A stretch of DNA of 64,000 bases, from NCBI GenBank assembly GCA_035551835.1, contig DASZMN010000032.1, positions 1-64,000 on the forward strand, given 5' to 3'. Source of the DNA: Bog-473 sp035551835 (GTDB lineage Bacteria > Actinomycetota > Acidimicrobiia > Acidimicrobiales > RAAP-2). The notes under the pieces were generated by a model, which was not told the origin of the DNA, did no database searches, and saw nothing but the letters and a program-made list of their open reading frames with translations. Numbering within the stretch: the stretch's first letter is position 1; each line of letters opens with the position of its first letter. The position numbers were made by a program, and so were the translations under genes. Below are positions 8,111 through 16,816 of the stretch, piece by piece.

Positions 8111-8349
8111 TTGGTGCTCCTGTTCACCGCCTGGGTCTTGGCCGGGACATTAGTCCCGGGCAACGCGTTGTGCGCAAGGGTCTGTCGTCGTTTGCCGCTG
8201 CAACCGTGGTGCTCGCGAGCATCGTCACGGCCTGCCGTCACGAACTTCGTCAGCGCGACGCGCCCGGGGTGCGAGGTTCGAGCCCGACTACCAGCGCCGG
8301 CTCGCGATGACGCGTTGTGCATTCGATCGGGTCGCGGTTGCGCTCGACT

Positions 8350-8523
8350 CGTCACGGTCAGGCTTTCCACGTACGCCTTGTGGTGCACGTAGACCTGCTC
8401 GCCAAATTGCGGGCTGGAGCCCAGGTCGAGTCGGTAGGTGGCTTCGGCGGCGGTGCCGAGAGGATTGGTGACGACGGACGACTGCACGTGGTTGGCGTTG
8501 ACTTGGGCCAGTCGATGGGTCAA
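8350..8523 (-). pseudogene. Coding-like remnant coupled to the alcohol dehydrogenase
   Basis: A TTG at 8523 overlaps the dehydrogenase stop (TTGA). The next 55 codons read as natural high-GC coding sequence, with mostly G or C in third positions and sense such as 'NANHVQSSVVTNPLGTAAEA' and 'QFGEQVYVHHKAY'. After about 8350 the frame becomes Arg/Pro-rich and loses protein character, although it stays open into the protease gene. This looks like the start or an internal piece of a gene whose remainder was lost. I do not recognise the family. The remaining 8111-8350 holds the protease leader and nothing else I can identify. Confidence 0.35.
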
Positions 8524-9614
8524 TCGGGGACGAAGACCGCGTGCATGGGCGTGCCGGGCGCTCCGTTCGCCAGCGACTCCAGCAGGGAGGGCAGCTGGGC
8601 GAAACCCGCCGTCCCCCGGTCGACCGACGCAAACGGGAGCTCGCTGTGGGCGAGCAACTGGAGCCCCGCCTCGTAGTCGGCGACGTCCACGCCGAGGACA
8701 CCGATGAGCCGGATCTCCTTGTACACCAGGAGGTCCAGGTTGGTGCCGGCCGGCATGGGCCCGCCCCGGATGCCCGCCACGACGACGGTGCCCTCGACCC
8801 GCACGATGCTCAGCGCCTGGTCGAAGGCGGCGGGGGACTTCGCCGTCACGTCCACCACCACGTCGGCCCCGCGGCGAGTGGCGCGGCGAAGCGCACGGGC
8901 CGGGTCCTCTTCGGTGACGTCGACTACGAGGTCGGCACCGAACTCGAGCGCCACGTCGAGCCTGCTTCGGTCACGGGCGCCCGCACCGGTCACCATGACG
9001 AAGCCGGCTCCCGCCGCGCGCGCCGCGACCAACGAGCACAAGCCCCTGATCCCCGGTCCCAGGATCGCCACCACGTCGCCGGGCGCCGTCTGGGGCAGCG
9101 TCGCGCCCCAGCGCACCCCGGCCCCCATGGGGTTGAAGAGGGTCGCCGTGACCGGGTCGAGGGTGTCGGGCACCTTCAACAACATGCTGTCCCGGCTCAG
9201 GTACTGGTACTGCGCGTACCCGCCCCAGAGGCCAGGCGAGCGGTCCGCCGGCACGAAGCCGTATGAGTCGCCGATGCCGTGGTTGCGGCAGTGGCGGTAG
9301 TCCTCGGCCGCGCACGAGTCGCAGGCGCGACACGATTGAAAGACTTCGACCGCCACGCGGTCGCCCACGGCCACCCCCCACCGCGCGGCGGCGGCCGGGC
9401 CGATCTCCTCGATCACACCGACGCTCTCGTGTCCAGGGACGAAGGCAAATCCGCCGAAGAGTTGGCCCGAGAACTGTTCGTGGTCGGTGCCACACAGTCC
9501 GCATGCCTCAATCCGCAGCAAGCCGTCGTCCTCACCGACCTCGGGACGGGGAAAGTCCCGCCGGCGCAGCGTGCGGGGCGCCTCCAGGACCAACGCCGAC
9601 ACGCGCAACGTCAA
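8520..9614 (-). CDS. Zinc-binding medium-chain alcohol dehydrogenase
   Basis: 364 residues. The GroES-like N-terminal domain carries the catalytic zinc Cys in 'CGLCGTD' and 'GHESVGV' with a His-Glu pair. A four-Cys structural zinc loop follows ('CRACDSCAAEDYRHC' region). The Rossmann domain has 'AILGPGIRG', close to the GxGxxG nucleotide motif. The reaction is NAD(P)-dependent oxidation of an alcohol or reduction of a carbonyl; the substrate is unknown. It lies 19 nt downstream of a BVMO-type flavoprotein on the same strand, so alcohol to ketone to ester conversion by the pair is plausible. The start is TTG 9614 with GGAG just upstream; GTG four codons later is an alternative. Confidence 0.88.
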   Translation of the reverse strand: MTLRVSALVLEAPRTLRRRDFPRPEVGEDDGLLRIEACGLCGTDHEQFSGQLFGGFAFVPGHESVGVIEEIGPAAAARWGVAVGDRVAVEVFQSCRACDSCAAEDYRHCRNHGIGDSYGFVPADRSPGLWGGYAQYQYLSRDSMLLKVPDTLDPVTATLFNPMGAGVRWGATLPQTAPGDVVAILGPGIRGLCSLVAARAAGAGFVMVTGAGARDRSRLDVALEFGADLVVDVTEEDPARALRRATRRGADVVVDVTAKSPAAFDQALSIVRVEGTVVVAGIRGGPMPAGTNLDLLVYKEIRLIGVLGVDVADYEAGLQLLAHSELPFASVDRGTAGFAQLPSLLESLANGAPGTPMHAVFVPD

Positions 9615-9633
9615 CGGCTCCGGTCGCGGCCGG

Positions 9634-11442
9634 CTAGGAGGTCAAATCGAGGCCGGCGAAGGTTCCGTCGTCCCGCCAGTCGGCCAGCAGATTGAAGAAC
9701 GCCATGGGGCCGTTCCCGTAGGAACTGCCGAGAAAACCTCCGACGCCCGGCTGTCCTTCGTTGTTGTAGTACCCCGGGGTGCACTGCTCTTGGAACGCTC
9801 GGAAGTCCCGAGCCGACTCTTCCAGCGTCCGCAGCCAGTCCTCCTCGCCCGCCGCGGTCGCTTCCACGACGAACTCGTGATCGATCGCGTGGCGCACGAC
9901 ATGACAGGCGTGCCGGCTTGCTTCGTCCAGCAGGTGTGGGTAGTTGACCGTAAAGCCGCCCTGCGTGTGGCCGACGACAAACATGTTCGGGAAGCCGTGG
10001 ACGTGCATTCCGTGGACGGACCTCATGCCGTCCTTCCAATATTCCGACAGCGTCCCCTTCGAGCCCACGACGTCGTAGCCCGCCCGCCTCGTGTAATCGG
10101 TCCCCACCTCGAAACCGGTGGCGAAGATGATGCAGTCCACCTCGTACTCGCGCCCGGCTGCGACCACGCCGTTTGCGGTGACCCGGTCGACGCCTCGACC
10201 GTCCGTGTCGATCAACTCGACGCTTTCCCGGTTGAAGGCCTGCAGGTAGTCATCGTGGAAGCAGGGGCGCTTGCAGAACTGTCGGTACCACGGCTTGAGC
10301 GCCTCCGCCGTGGAGGTGTTGCGCACCACCGAGTCGACCCGCGCCCGAATCTGCTCCATCTTCTCGAAATCCGCGAGCTCGAGCACGCTGGCCAGATCGC
10401 CGCTCGCCGCCTCCGCGCTGTCGCGCTCGCGTAGTCTCGTCAGAAGTCGGCCGATGATGTCGGTCCAACCGTCCATCACCAGGTCCCGCTCTGCGATCCC
10501 GCCGGACGTCAGCAGCGTGAAGTTCTCGATGCGCTCCTTCTGCCAGCCCGGGGAGAGACCGGCGGCCCAGGACGGGTCGGTGGGTCGGTTGGCCCGGACG
10601 TCGATGGAAGAGGGCGTGCGCTGAAGCACGTACAGCTGGGCCGCGGCGGCGGCAACATGCGGGACCACTTGCACGGCGGTGGCGCCGGTCCCGATGATCG
10701 CGACGCGCTTGTCGCGCAGCCCGGTGAGGTGCCCGTTCGAATCGCCTCCGGTGAAGCCGTAGTCCCATCGGCTGGTGTGAAACGTATGACCACCAAAGGT
10801 CTCTATGCCGGGGATCCCCGGCAGCTTCGGGCGGTGCAGCGGACCGTTGCCCATGACCACAAAGCGAGCCCGCATGTTGTCACCGCGATCGGTCCTGATC
10901 GTCCATCGTTGCCGGTCGGCGTCCCATTGGATGCCGGTGACCTCGGTGGAGAGACACGCGCGCTCGTACAGGTCGAAGTGCGTGGCGATCCGATGACAGT
11001 GCTCGAGGATCTCGGGTGCATGCGCGTACTTCTCGGATGGAACGTACGACGTCTCCTCGAGGAGGGGCAGATAGACGTACGACTCGACGTCGCATTGGGC
11101 GCCGGGGTAACGGTTCCAGTACCAGGTGCCGCCGAAGTCGCCGCCCTTCTCGATGATGCGCACGTCGTCGATGCCCGCCTGGCGGAGTCGGGCTCCAGTG
11201 ATCAGCCCGGCGAAGCCACCCCCGATGATGGCGACCGTGACGTCGTCGTCGAGGGCGGGCCGTGCGGTGCGCTCGACGTAGGGATCACGGAGATAGCCGG
11301 CGAAGTTGCCCGCCGCCTCGATGTACTGCGCATTGCCCTCGGGACGCAGTCGTTTGTCTCGCTCCAGCCGGTACCGCTCGCGCAGGGCGCCGGGATCAAA
11401 GTCAGACTTGAGCGCGACGTCCCGGCGCTCGTCGACGCTCAT
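9634..11442 (-). CDS. Flavin-containing Baeyer-Villiger-type monooxygenase
   Basis: 602 residues. The FAD-binding motif 'IIGGGFAGLITGARL' is at about 70, a second dinucleotide site is 'IIGTGATAVQVVP', and the BVMO-like fingerprint reads 'FGGHTFHTSRWDYG' between them. An 'ATGFEVGTDY' motif follows. These enzymes use NADPH and O2 to insert oxygen next to a ketone or to oxidise heteroatoms. The protein is longer than the second family member at 25697-27160 because it has about 60 extra N-terminal residues. It is the upstream gene of an operon with the zinc dehydrogenase. Its own upstream region (11443-11582) contains a GACGCC repeat and no obvious promoter. Confidence 0.9.
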   Translation of the reverse strand: MSVDERRDVALKSDFDPGALRERYRLERDKRLRPEGNAQYIEAAGNFAGYLRDPYVERTARPALDDDVTVAIIGGGFAGLITGARLRQAGIDDVRIIEKGGDFGGTWYWNRYPGAQCDVESYVYLPLLEETSYVPSEKYAHAPEILEHCHRIATHFDLYERACLSTEVTGIQWDADRQRWTIRTDRGDNMRARFVVMGNGPLHRPKLPGIPGIETFGGHTFHTSRWDYGFTGGDSNGHLTGLRDKRVAIIGTGATAVQVVPHVAAAAAQLYVLQRTPSSIDVRANRPTDPSWAAGLSPGWQKERIENFTLLTSGGIAERDLVMDGWTDIIGRLLTRLRERDSAEAASGDLASVLELADFEKMEQIRARVDSVVRNTSTAEALKPWYRQFCKRPCFHDDYLQAFNRESVELIDTDGRGVDRVTANGVVAAGREYEVDCIIFATGFEVGTDYTRRAGYDVVGSKGTLSEYWKDGMRSVHGMHVHGFPNMFVVGHTQGGFTVNYPHLLDEASRHACHVVRHAIDHEFVVEATAAGEEDWLRTLEESARDFRAFQEQCTPGYYNNEGQPGVGGFLGSSYGNGPMAFFNLLADWRDDGTFAGLDLTS

Positions 11443-11556
11443 GTGTGGGCATGCCTGCGTGGTCCGGTCATGTGGGCGTTGGCTCCTGGCTCGACGCCGC
11501 AGCGTACCAAGCAGGAAATGCTGCGCCCCGTCCCGAAGAGTCCGGGTCCGGATGCG

Positions 11557-11574
11557 GACGCCGACGCCGACGCC
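11557..11574. repeat. GACGCC hexanucleotide repeat (3 copies)
   Basis: Three perfect GACGCC units lie between the kinase stop and the BVMO start. A longer run of the same unit occurs at 29691-29720 beside gene fragments. Confidence 0.7.
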
Positions 11575-11582
11575 TCGCGGGC

Positions 11583-12962
11583 TTACGGCCCGCCGCCCGG
11601 CCCCTTGTCGCCGCCGTGGCCGTGACCAGCCGGGCCGGCCGGAGGGGGGGCCGTGGTGGGGGGGACCGTAGTGGTCGTTGGGACCGTGGCCCCGGTCGGC
11701 TCGAGCACCGTGGCCACATCTTGGAACTGTCCATCCGAGATGCCCCCGCCGGCCAGGAGCACTCCGGCCAGCGTCAGCGTCTCTTCGGCCGCCGCCTCTC
11801 TGCCCGCGCCCGGTTTCTGGGCGGCGGTGGCGTCGAGGGCGGAGGCCAGGGCTCCGTCGCCGGGTAGCCCGCCGCTGGCCAACGACGCCGCCAGCTGGGT
11901 GATGGCCGTTTTTTCGGGGTCGCTCGTCGCGGCGTGATGGCGAACGACGGTGGCCTGGGATTTCCCCGCGGCGTGCGGGTTGGCGGGCGGTCCGTCGTCA
12001 AGCAGGAACACGAGGGCCAACGCGCAGACGATGGCAACGGCGAGCGCCAGAAGGACGAAGCGGGACCACCGGCGCGACGCCGGGCTGGGCGCGGGCGCGG
12101 GCGGTGCTCGGAGGACGGACGTCGCCGGGGGCAGGACCGCCGTGGCGCCGGCCACGGGCTCGGTCGCGCCGCGGGACGTCGAGGCAGGCAGAGCCTCGAG
12201 CATCTCGTCCGCCGAGGCGAAGCGCTGCTGCGGGTCGAAGGCCATGGCGCGGTTGACGATCGGCGCGAGCTCGAGCGGCGCGGGCGCAGCGCCCTCGGCA
12301 ACGGGCCCGCGCCGGTGACCCGAGAGCGCCTCGACGATCACGGCACCGACCGAGTAGAGGTCGGACTGGACCGTGGCGGCGTGCCCCGCCCGCCGTTCGG
12401 GGGCGAGGTAGCCCGGCGTGCCCAGCACCACACCCGTCATCGTGAGGTCCGCCGTCGCATCGGCGACCGCCTGGACGTCGAAGCTCTTGGCGATGCCGAA
12501 GTCGGTGATCTTGGCGTGCCCGTCTTCGTCCAGGAGGATGTTGCTAGGTTTGATGTCGCGGTGGAGCACGCCGAACCGGTGTGCGGCGGCGAGCGCACCG
12601 AGGGTCTCGGCCATGAGTGGGACGAGGCGGGAGGCGGTGATCGGTTCGCGCGCGATCTCGTCGCGGAGGGTCCGACCCGGCAGGCGCTCCATGACCAGGT
12701 ACGAGGAGGCCCCGTCCTCTCCGTAGTCGAGCACCGCCACGATGTTCGGATGGACCAGCCGCGCCGAAATGCGCGCCTCCTGCTGGAACCGCTTGCGCAT
12801 GCCGGGGAGGGCCTCGGTCTGCGGGCGAAGGATCTTGACCGCGACCGGTCGCTCGAGCCGCTCGTCGAAGGCGTCGAAGACCCTGGCCATGCCGCCTTCG
12901 CCCAGCACCCCGTTGAGGCGGTAGCGGCCTCCCAGCATCCCGACGACGGCGCGCGTATCCAC
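11583..12962 (-). CDS. PknB-type serine/threonine protein kinase, membrane anchored
   Basis: 459 residues. The kinase domain spans about 12-265 with a glycine loop ('LGEGGMARVF'), Lys in 'VAVKILRP', catalytic 'HRDIKPSNILLDEDG', 'DFGIAKS' and 'GTPGYLAPERR'. All catalytic residues are present. A Pro/Ala linker leads to one membrane helix ('FVLLALAVAIVCALALVF', about 305-325), then an Ala-rich outer domain of about 130 residues ending in a Gly/His-rich tail ('GPAGHGHGGDKGPGGGP'). It lacks PASTA repeats, so it is not a peptidoglycan-sensing PknB proper. GTG 12962 is the start. No phosphatase or FHA gene is adjacent, and the substrates are unknown. Confidence 0.9.
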   Translation of the reverse strand: MDTRAVVGMLGGRYRLNGVLGEGGMARVFDAFDERLERPVAVKILRPQTEALPGMRKRFQQEARISARLVHPNIVAVLDYGEDGASSYLVMERLPGRTLRDEIAREPITASRLVPLMAETLGALAAAHRFGVLHRDIKPSNILLDEDGHAKITDFGIAKSFDVQAVADATADLTMTGVVLGTPGYLAPERRAGHAATVQSDLYSVGAVIVEALSGHRRGPVAEGAAPAPLELAPIVNRAMAFDPQQRFASADEMLEALPASTSRGATEPVAGATAVLPPATSVLRAPPAPAPSPASRRWSRFVLLALAVAIVCALALVFLLDDGPPANPHAAGKSQATVVRHHAATSDPEKTAITQLAASLASGGLPGDGALASALDATAAQKPGAGREAAAEETLTLAGVLLAGGGISDGQFQDVATVLEPTGATVPTTTTVPPTTAPPPAGPAGHGHGGDKGPGGGP

Positions 12963-13024
12963 CCCTGTTGTCTACCCGGCACTCACTTCGCCTAGTCCTG
13001 CCCCCGGCGGACCAGGTCGGGTCG

Positions 13025-13984
13025 TCAGTCGCGTGACGGCGTGGCGCCCGGCTCCGCCGCGAGGGCCGCCATCTCTCCCATGACGGTGAGGACGTCGGCC
13101 GGCGCGTCGTCGCCGAAGTCCCGGTAGAGCGCCCGTACGTTGGCCACCACGCGCTCGGCCTCGCCCCAGCCCGCGTACGGACCGAGGTCGATGTCGCGCG
13201 CCGCCTCCAGCGCCGACATTCCCGCGTCGTAGCGCGCCCGCGCCGCGGCGCCGAGGTAGCCGAAATACCCCCTCAGGTCGGCCACTGCCGTGGGTGTCGC
13301 CAGCGGACCGTGTCCCGGGACGATCACCGCTGCGTCGAGCTCGAGCACCCGGTCGCAGGCGGCAACCCAGTTGGACACCGGGCCGGCCCACACGATCGGG
13401 TGCCCTCCGTGGAAGAGGATGTCCCCGGTGAAGACGACGCCGTCGTCGGGAAGATGGACCACGACGTCGCCTGCGGTGTGCGCCGGGCCGACCTCGAGCA
13501 GCGTCACGCGGCGGTCGGCGATCCGCAGATCGAGCCGGCTCTCGAAGGTAGTGGTCGGGTACGCCGCGGGGATGTCGTCGAAGGTGAACGGCGCGAAGAT
13601 CCGCGTCAGGAAGGCACCGGCCGCACCGAGGCTCGCCGCCGACCCCATGATGTCGGCCATGGCGGACGCCGGCAGCTGCGCCATCTCCTCCGCACAGCGT
13701 GCCGAGGCGATGATCTCCGAGCCCGTCAGGAGGGCATTGCCGTAGCAGTGATCCCCGTTGGCGTGCGTGTTGACGACGGTGGCGATCTCCTCGGCCGCCG
13801 GCGTGACCCGCCGCATGGCCTCGAGCATCTCCGAGGTCAGGCGCAGATCGAAGAGCGTGTCCACGAGCAGGGAGGTGCGGTCGCCGGTGACGAGCCCTGC
13901 GTTCGACCATCCCCAACCGCCGTCGGGCTGGAGGTAGGCCCACACCCCGTCCGCGACCTCGTGCAGCCCTTTCGCAAATGCCAT
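13025..13984 (-). CDS. MBL-fold metallo-hydrolase
   Basis: 319 residues of the metallo-beta-lactamase fold. The metal motif reads 'NTHANGDHCYGN', i.e. His-x-Asn-x-Asp-His rather than HxHxDH, followed by a conserved His in 'GPAHTAGDVVVHLPDDGVVF', the Asp in 'GDILFHGGHP', and 'VPGHGPL'. This HANGDH variant recurs in actinobacterial members as I recall, but it removes one usual zinc ligand. The substrate cannot be told. It lies 50 nt downstream of the GMC oxidoreductase on the same strand and may act on its lactone or ester product. ATG 13984 fits the domain start. Confidence 0.85.
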   Translation of the reverse strand: MAFAKGLHEVADGVWAYLQPDGGWGWSNAGLVTGDRTSLLVDTLFDLRLTSEMLEAMRRVTPAAEEIATVVNTHANGDHCYGNALLTGSEIIASARCAEEMAQLPASAMADIMGSAASLGAAGAFLTRIFAPFTFDDIPAAYPTTTFESRLDLRIADRRVTLLEVGPAHTAGDVVVHLPDDGVVFTGDILFHGGHPIVWAGPVSNWVAACDRVLELDAAVIVPGHGPLATPTAVADLRGYFGYLGAAARARYDAGMSALEAARDIDLGPYAGWGEAERVVANVRALYRDFGDDAPADVLTVMGEMAALAAEPGATPSRD

Positions 13985-14034
13985 GACCCGAAGTCTTGTC
14001 GCGCGCTGGGCGGCGCGTCGGGCGACCCCTCTAT

Positions 14035-15846
14035 CTAGAGGCCGACCGACGAGAGCGCGCTCGTGACCGACGGATCGGTCGAGACCGTGGGCGACCCACT
14101 GGCCACGAACGGCGCCCCCCCGAACTCGTTGACCAGGATCTTCTCTGCCGTCCGGGTGGCGAGGGCCTGGCAGGTGATGGTGGGGTTGGGCCCACCGAGG
14201 GCATTGGCCAGCGCCGAGTTGTCGGCGATGTAGAGGCCGTCGACGAAGCGCGACTTCGCGTCCTCGTCGAGGACGGAGTCGGCGTCGGAGGTCCCCATCC
14301 GCATCGTCGACTGCACGTGCAAGATGAGCGGCGGCCAGTCCATCCTGATCACCTCTTGCGCGCCGGCACCCCGCAAGAGCTCGCCCGCGCGGCGAGCCAT
14401 GAACTCACGGTTGGCGATCGTGCGCTTCGACCGCGTGCCGCGCGGGAATTCCACCTTCGCCACGGGCCCGTGGTCATCCGCGTTCAAGGCCGAGAGGCTG
14501 ACCCGGTTCTGCGGTTCGACGTCGTCGTCGGTCAACACGAGCACGTTCACCAGCTTGTCGATGTTGGCGAGGATCTTCTTCAACGCCAGCCCCATCGGCC
14601 GCCCGGGGACCCCGTCCCACGCCGGATTGGTGAGGCCCTGCCCCCCGAGGTCGCTCGCGTTGGAGCCGTTGTCGTAGAACCCCTGCATGCCGCCGTTGGA
14701 GAACATCAAGCTGAAGGCTTGGATGGCCGGGGGCAGACCGACCTGCTCGAGCCCGCCGTGCCCGGGCCAGTCCACTCGGGCCGAGGAGCCCACACCGCGC
14801 GAGCTGAAGGTGTCGTCCTTGAAAACGCCGACCATCCAGTCGAAGTAGTGGTCGGTGTACCCCCGGCCCACCCACCCGTTCGGATTGGGCAGGCCGCTGT
14901 TCAGCCACAACCTCGGGTTCTCGGTCGTCCCGCCCGCGAGGACGACGACCTTGGTCTCCTCGGTCGTCGACACGCCACTGACCGTGTCGCGCCAGGTCAC
15001 CGCCGTCGCTCGCAGCGACCCGTTGACCGTGGAGGTGGCGACTTTGGTGGCGAAGGCATTCGGAATCAAGGTCACGGCCTTGCCGTGGGGCGCCCACGAC
15101 CCGGCGAGCCCCGCAGTCAGCGCCATGGGGACGTACGAGACCAGGGTGGTCCGCTTGGCCTTCTGGTTGAAGGGCGCGCCGAACGGCTCCTTGCAACCCT
15201 GGAAGCAGTAGCCGCACAGCGTGCACCCGGTGCCGCCCGGCGCAACCGCTTGGCCCAGCGGCACCGTCGTCAGGGCCGCGGTCCCACCCGGCTGGAGGAT
15301 CGCGTTCTCCTGGGCCCGGTACGACGGCTGCGAGACGTTCTTGTTGGTGTTGTGCGGGATGCCCAGCGTCGCCGCCCCGGAGAAGAACACCTCTTCCTTG
15401 GTGCCCTCTGCCGCCGTCTGGACCGGCAGCGTTGCCTCCGCCCACTCGTAGTAGGGGATGAGCTCGTTATAGGTGAAGGGAAAGACGCGCGGGTCGTAGC
15501 TCGACGCGTCGGCACCGTCGTAGCCCATGAAGACCCCCGGCATCGCCCGCGGGCAGTTGCCGTAGTAGTGCAGCGTGGTGCCGCCGACGCCGGAGAGCTG
15601 CCAGAGGAATGAGTTCTGCGGGGTCTCTCGATACCAGGCGGGCTGGGCGCGGTCGGCCGGTCCGAACCGGAAGTACCCCGTGAGGGGGTTGTTTGCGTCG
15701 TTCTCCAGGTGCGTCCAGTCGGTTTCCGGGTCCTGGTAGAAAGGCCCGGCCTCGAGCAGCACCACGTCGAGCCCCTGGGCGGCGAGCTCCTTCGCCACGA
15801 CGGGACCGCCGCCGCCCGCACCGACCACGATCACGTCAACGGCCAC
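14035..15846 (-). CDS. GMC-family FAD oxidoreductase with a Cys-rich motif
   Basis: 603 residues. The FAD motif 'VIVVGAGGGGPVVAKEL' is at the N-terminus and 'LEAGPFYQDPETDW' follows. GMC signatures are near 'GVGGTTLHYYG' and the C-terminal 'LYIADNSALANALGGPNPT'. A C-x2-C-x2-C-x3-C block ('CTLCGYCFQGC') at about 215 resembles that of long-chain alcohol oxidase-type GMC enzymes. The His-Asn catalytic region lies near the C-terminus. It probably oxidises an alcohol, sugar or sterol. Its start is 30 nt from the stop of the Tat-exported protein, a pair that recalls gluconate-dehydrogenase-type enzymes with large and small subunits. It has no signal of its own, so co-export is possible. Confidence 0.88.
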   Translation of the reverse strand: MAVDVIVVGAGGGGPVVAKELAAQGLDVVLLEAGPFYQDPETDWTHLENDANNPLTGYFRFGPADRAQPAWYRETPQNSFLWQLSGVGGTTLHYYGNCPRAMPGVFMGYDGADASSYDPRVFPFTYNELIPYYEWAEATLPVQTAAEGTKEEVFFSGAATLGIPHNTNKNVSQPSYRAQENAILQPGGTAALTTVPLGQAVAPGGTGCTLCGYCFQGCKEPFGAPFNQKAKRTTLVSYVPMALTAGLAGSWAPHGKAVTLIPNAFATKVATSTVNGSLRATAVTWRDTVSGVSTTEETKVVVLAGGTTENPRLWLNSGLPNPNGWVGRGYTDHYFDWMVGVFKDDTFSSRGVGSSARVDWPGHGGLEQVGLPPAIQAFSLMFSNGGMQGFYDNGSNASDLGGQGLTNPAWDGVPGRPMGLALKKILANIDKLVNVLVLTDDDVEPQNRVSLSALNADDHGPVAKVEFPRGTRSKRTIANREFMARRAGELLRGAGAQEVIRMDWPPLILHVQSTMRMGTSDADSVLDEDAKSRFVDGLYIADNSALANALGGPNPTITCQALATRTAEKILVNEFGGAPFVASGSPTVSTDPSVTSALSSVGL

Positions 15847-15876
15847 GGGTCACCTGTTGTCCTCGCACCATGCCCG

Positions 15877-16773
15877 TCACTCACTCGCCTGCGTCTCGCC
15901 ACCGAGATACCCCTTGAATTCGTCCCACCCCTCGACCGGTCGGTTGTTGGGGGCGAGGGCGAGATAGTTCGACAGCGTCCAGCCGACCGGCGTGGCCATG
16001 ACCGTCCGGGTCTGCGCGTCGAACGCGCCGAACTCACTGAAGCAGCCGAATGCGGCGAATTCCAAGAGCGCGCCGGCGAGGAATTCGATCAGGCCCGAGA
16101 TCGAGGCGCGCACGGGCTCGGTGAGGTTGCCGTCGATCGCGACAGCGAGATTGGCGGCGTCCGTCTCCATGAGTTGGAACGCCTTCGTCTTTTCGGTGAA
16201 GTCCAGACGGGCGAACGGCGAGAGAAAGGTGCCGTGCACGGCGGTGGGATTCGTCAGCGTCGCCACGAAATTGAGCAGAAGGGCGACCAGGAGGGAGAGC
16301 GGCACCGTGGTCTCGCCGGCCAGGAGCACCTGCAGGGCCTTGTCGAGCTCGTCGGCCAGCTCTTCGAGCAGCGGTGGCAGGTGCAGCGACGGCAGGTTGG
16401 CGTTGATCCCGGTCGTCAGCGCCTGCACGAGCAGGAGGAGCGGCTCCTGTGGGACGGGGTAGAAGTTGTCGAGCGCATTAAGCATGAACGCCGTGCCGTC
16501 GGCGTCCAACCCGCCGGGCGCGGTGTCGTGCATGCCCTGGGCGACCGAGTACGCGTCGGGGCCCGGCACGACGAACGCCACTAGCCCGTTGATCGTGTCC
16601 TTGGACAGCGCGTCAAAAATGGGGGAGAGGGTGGCGAGCGAGGGGGCCGCCGCGCCCGCCCGCCCCGGCTCCAGGAGCGTGGGCACATCGACGAGGGCGA
16701 TGGCGGCTCCGATCACGCCCGTCCGCACGAGAAACGCTCGTCGTCCGTACCGCTGCGCAGTCACGTCTGTCAT
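15877..16773 (-). CDS. Tat-exported small-subunit-like protein paired with the GMC enzyme
   Basis: 298 residues from ATG 16773. A twin-arginine signal is clear: 'GRRAFL' at residues 10-15, then a hydrophobic run 'GVIGAAIALVDVPTLL' and an Ala-rich cleavage region. The mature part is mainly helical and rich in Leu and Ala, without cysteine clusters or heme-binding CxxCH. Genes in this position encode gluconate 2-dehydrogenase subunit 3-like proteins that help fold or export the flavin subunit; that parallel is inference from position and the Tat signal. An earlier in-frame start (16785) would add only four residues. It is the first gene of the Tat-GMC pair. Confidence 0.75.
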   Translation of the reverse strand: MTDVTAQRYGRRAFLVRTGVIGAAIALVDVPTLLEPGRAGAAAPSLATLSPIFDALSKDTINGLVAFVVPGPDAYSVAQGMHDTAPGGLDADGTAFMLNALDNFYPVPQEPLLLLVQALTTGINANLPSLHLPPLLEELADELDKALQVLLAGETTVPLSLLVALLLNFVATLTNPTAVHGTFLSPFARLDFTEKTKAFQLMETDAANLAVAIDGNLTEPVRASISGLIEFLAGALLEFAAFGCFSEFGAFDAQTRTVMATPVGWTLSNYLALAPNNRPVEGWDEFKGYLGGETQASE

Positions 16774-16816
16774 GCCCACCCCCACCCGGTGAACGCCCCC
16801 ACTGCTGAGGACGCGG

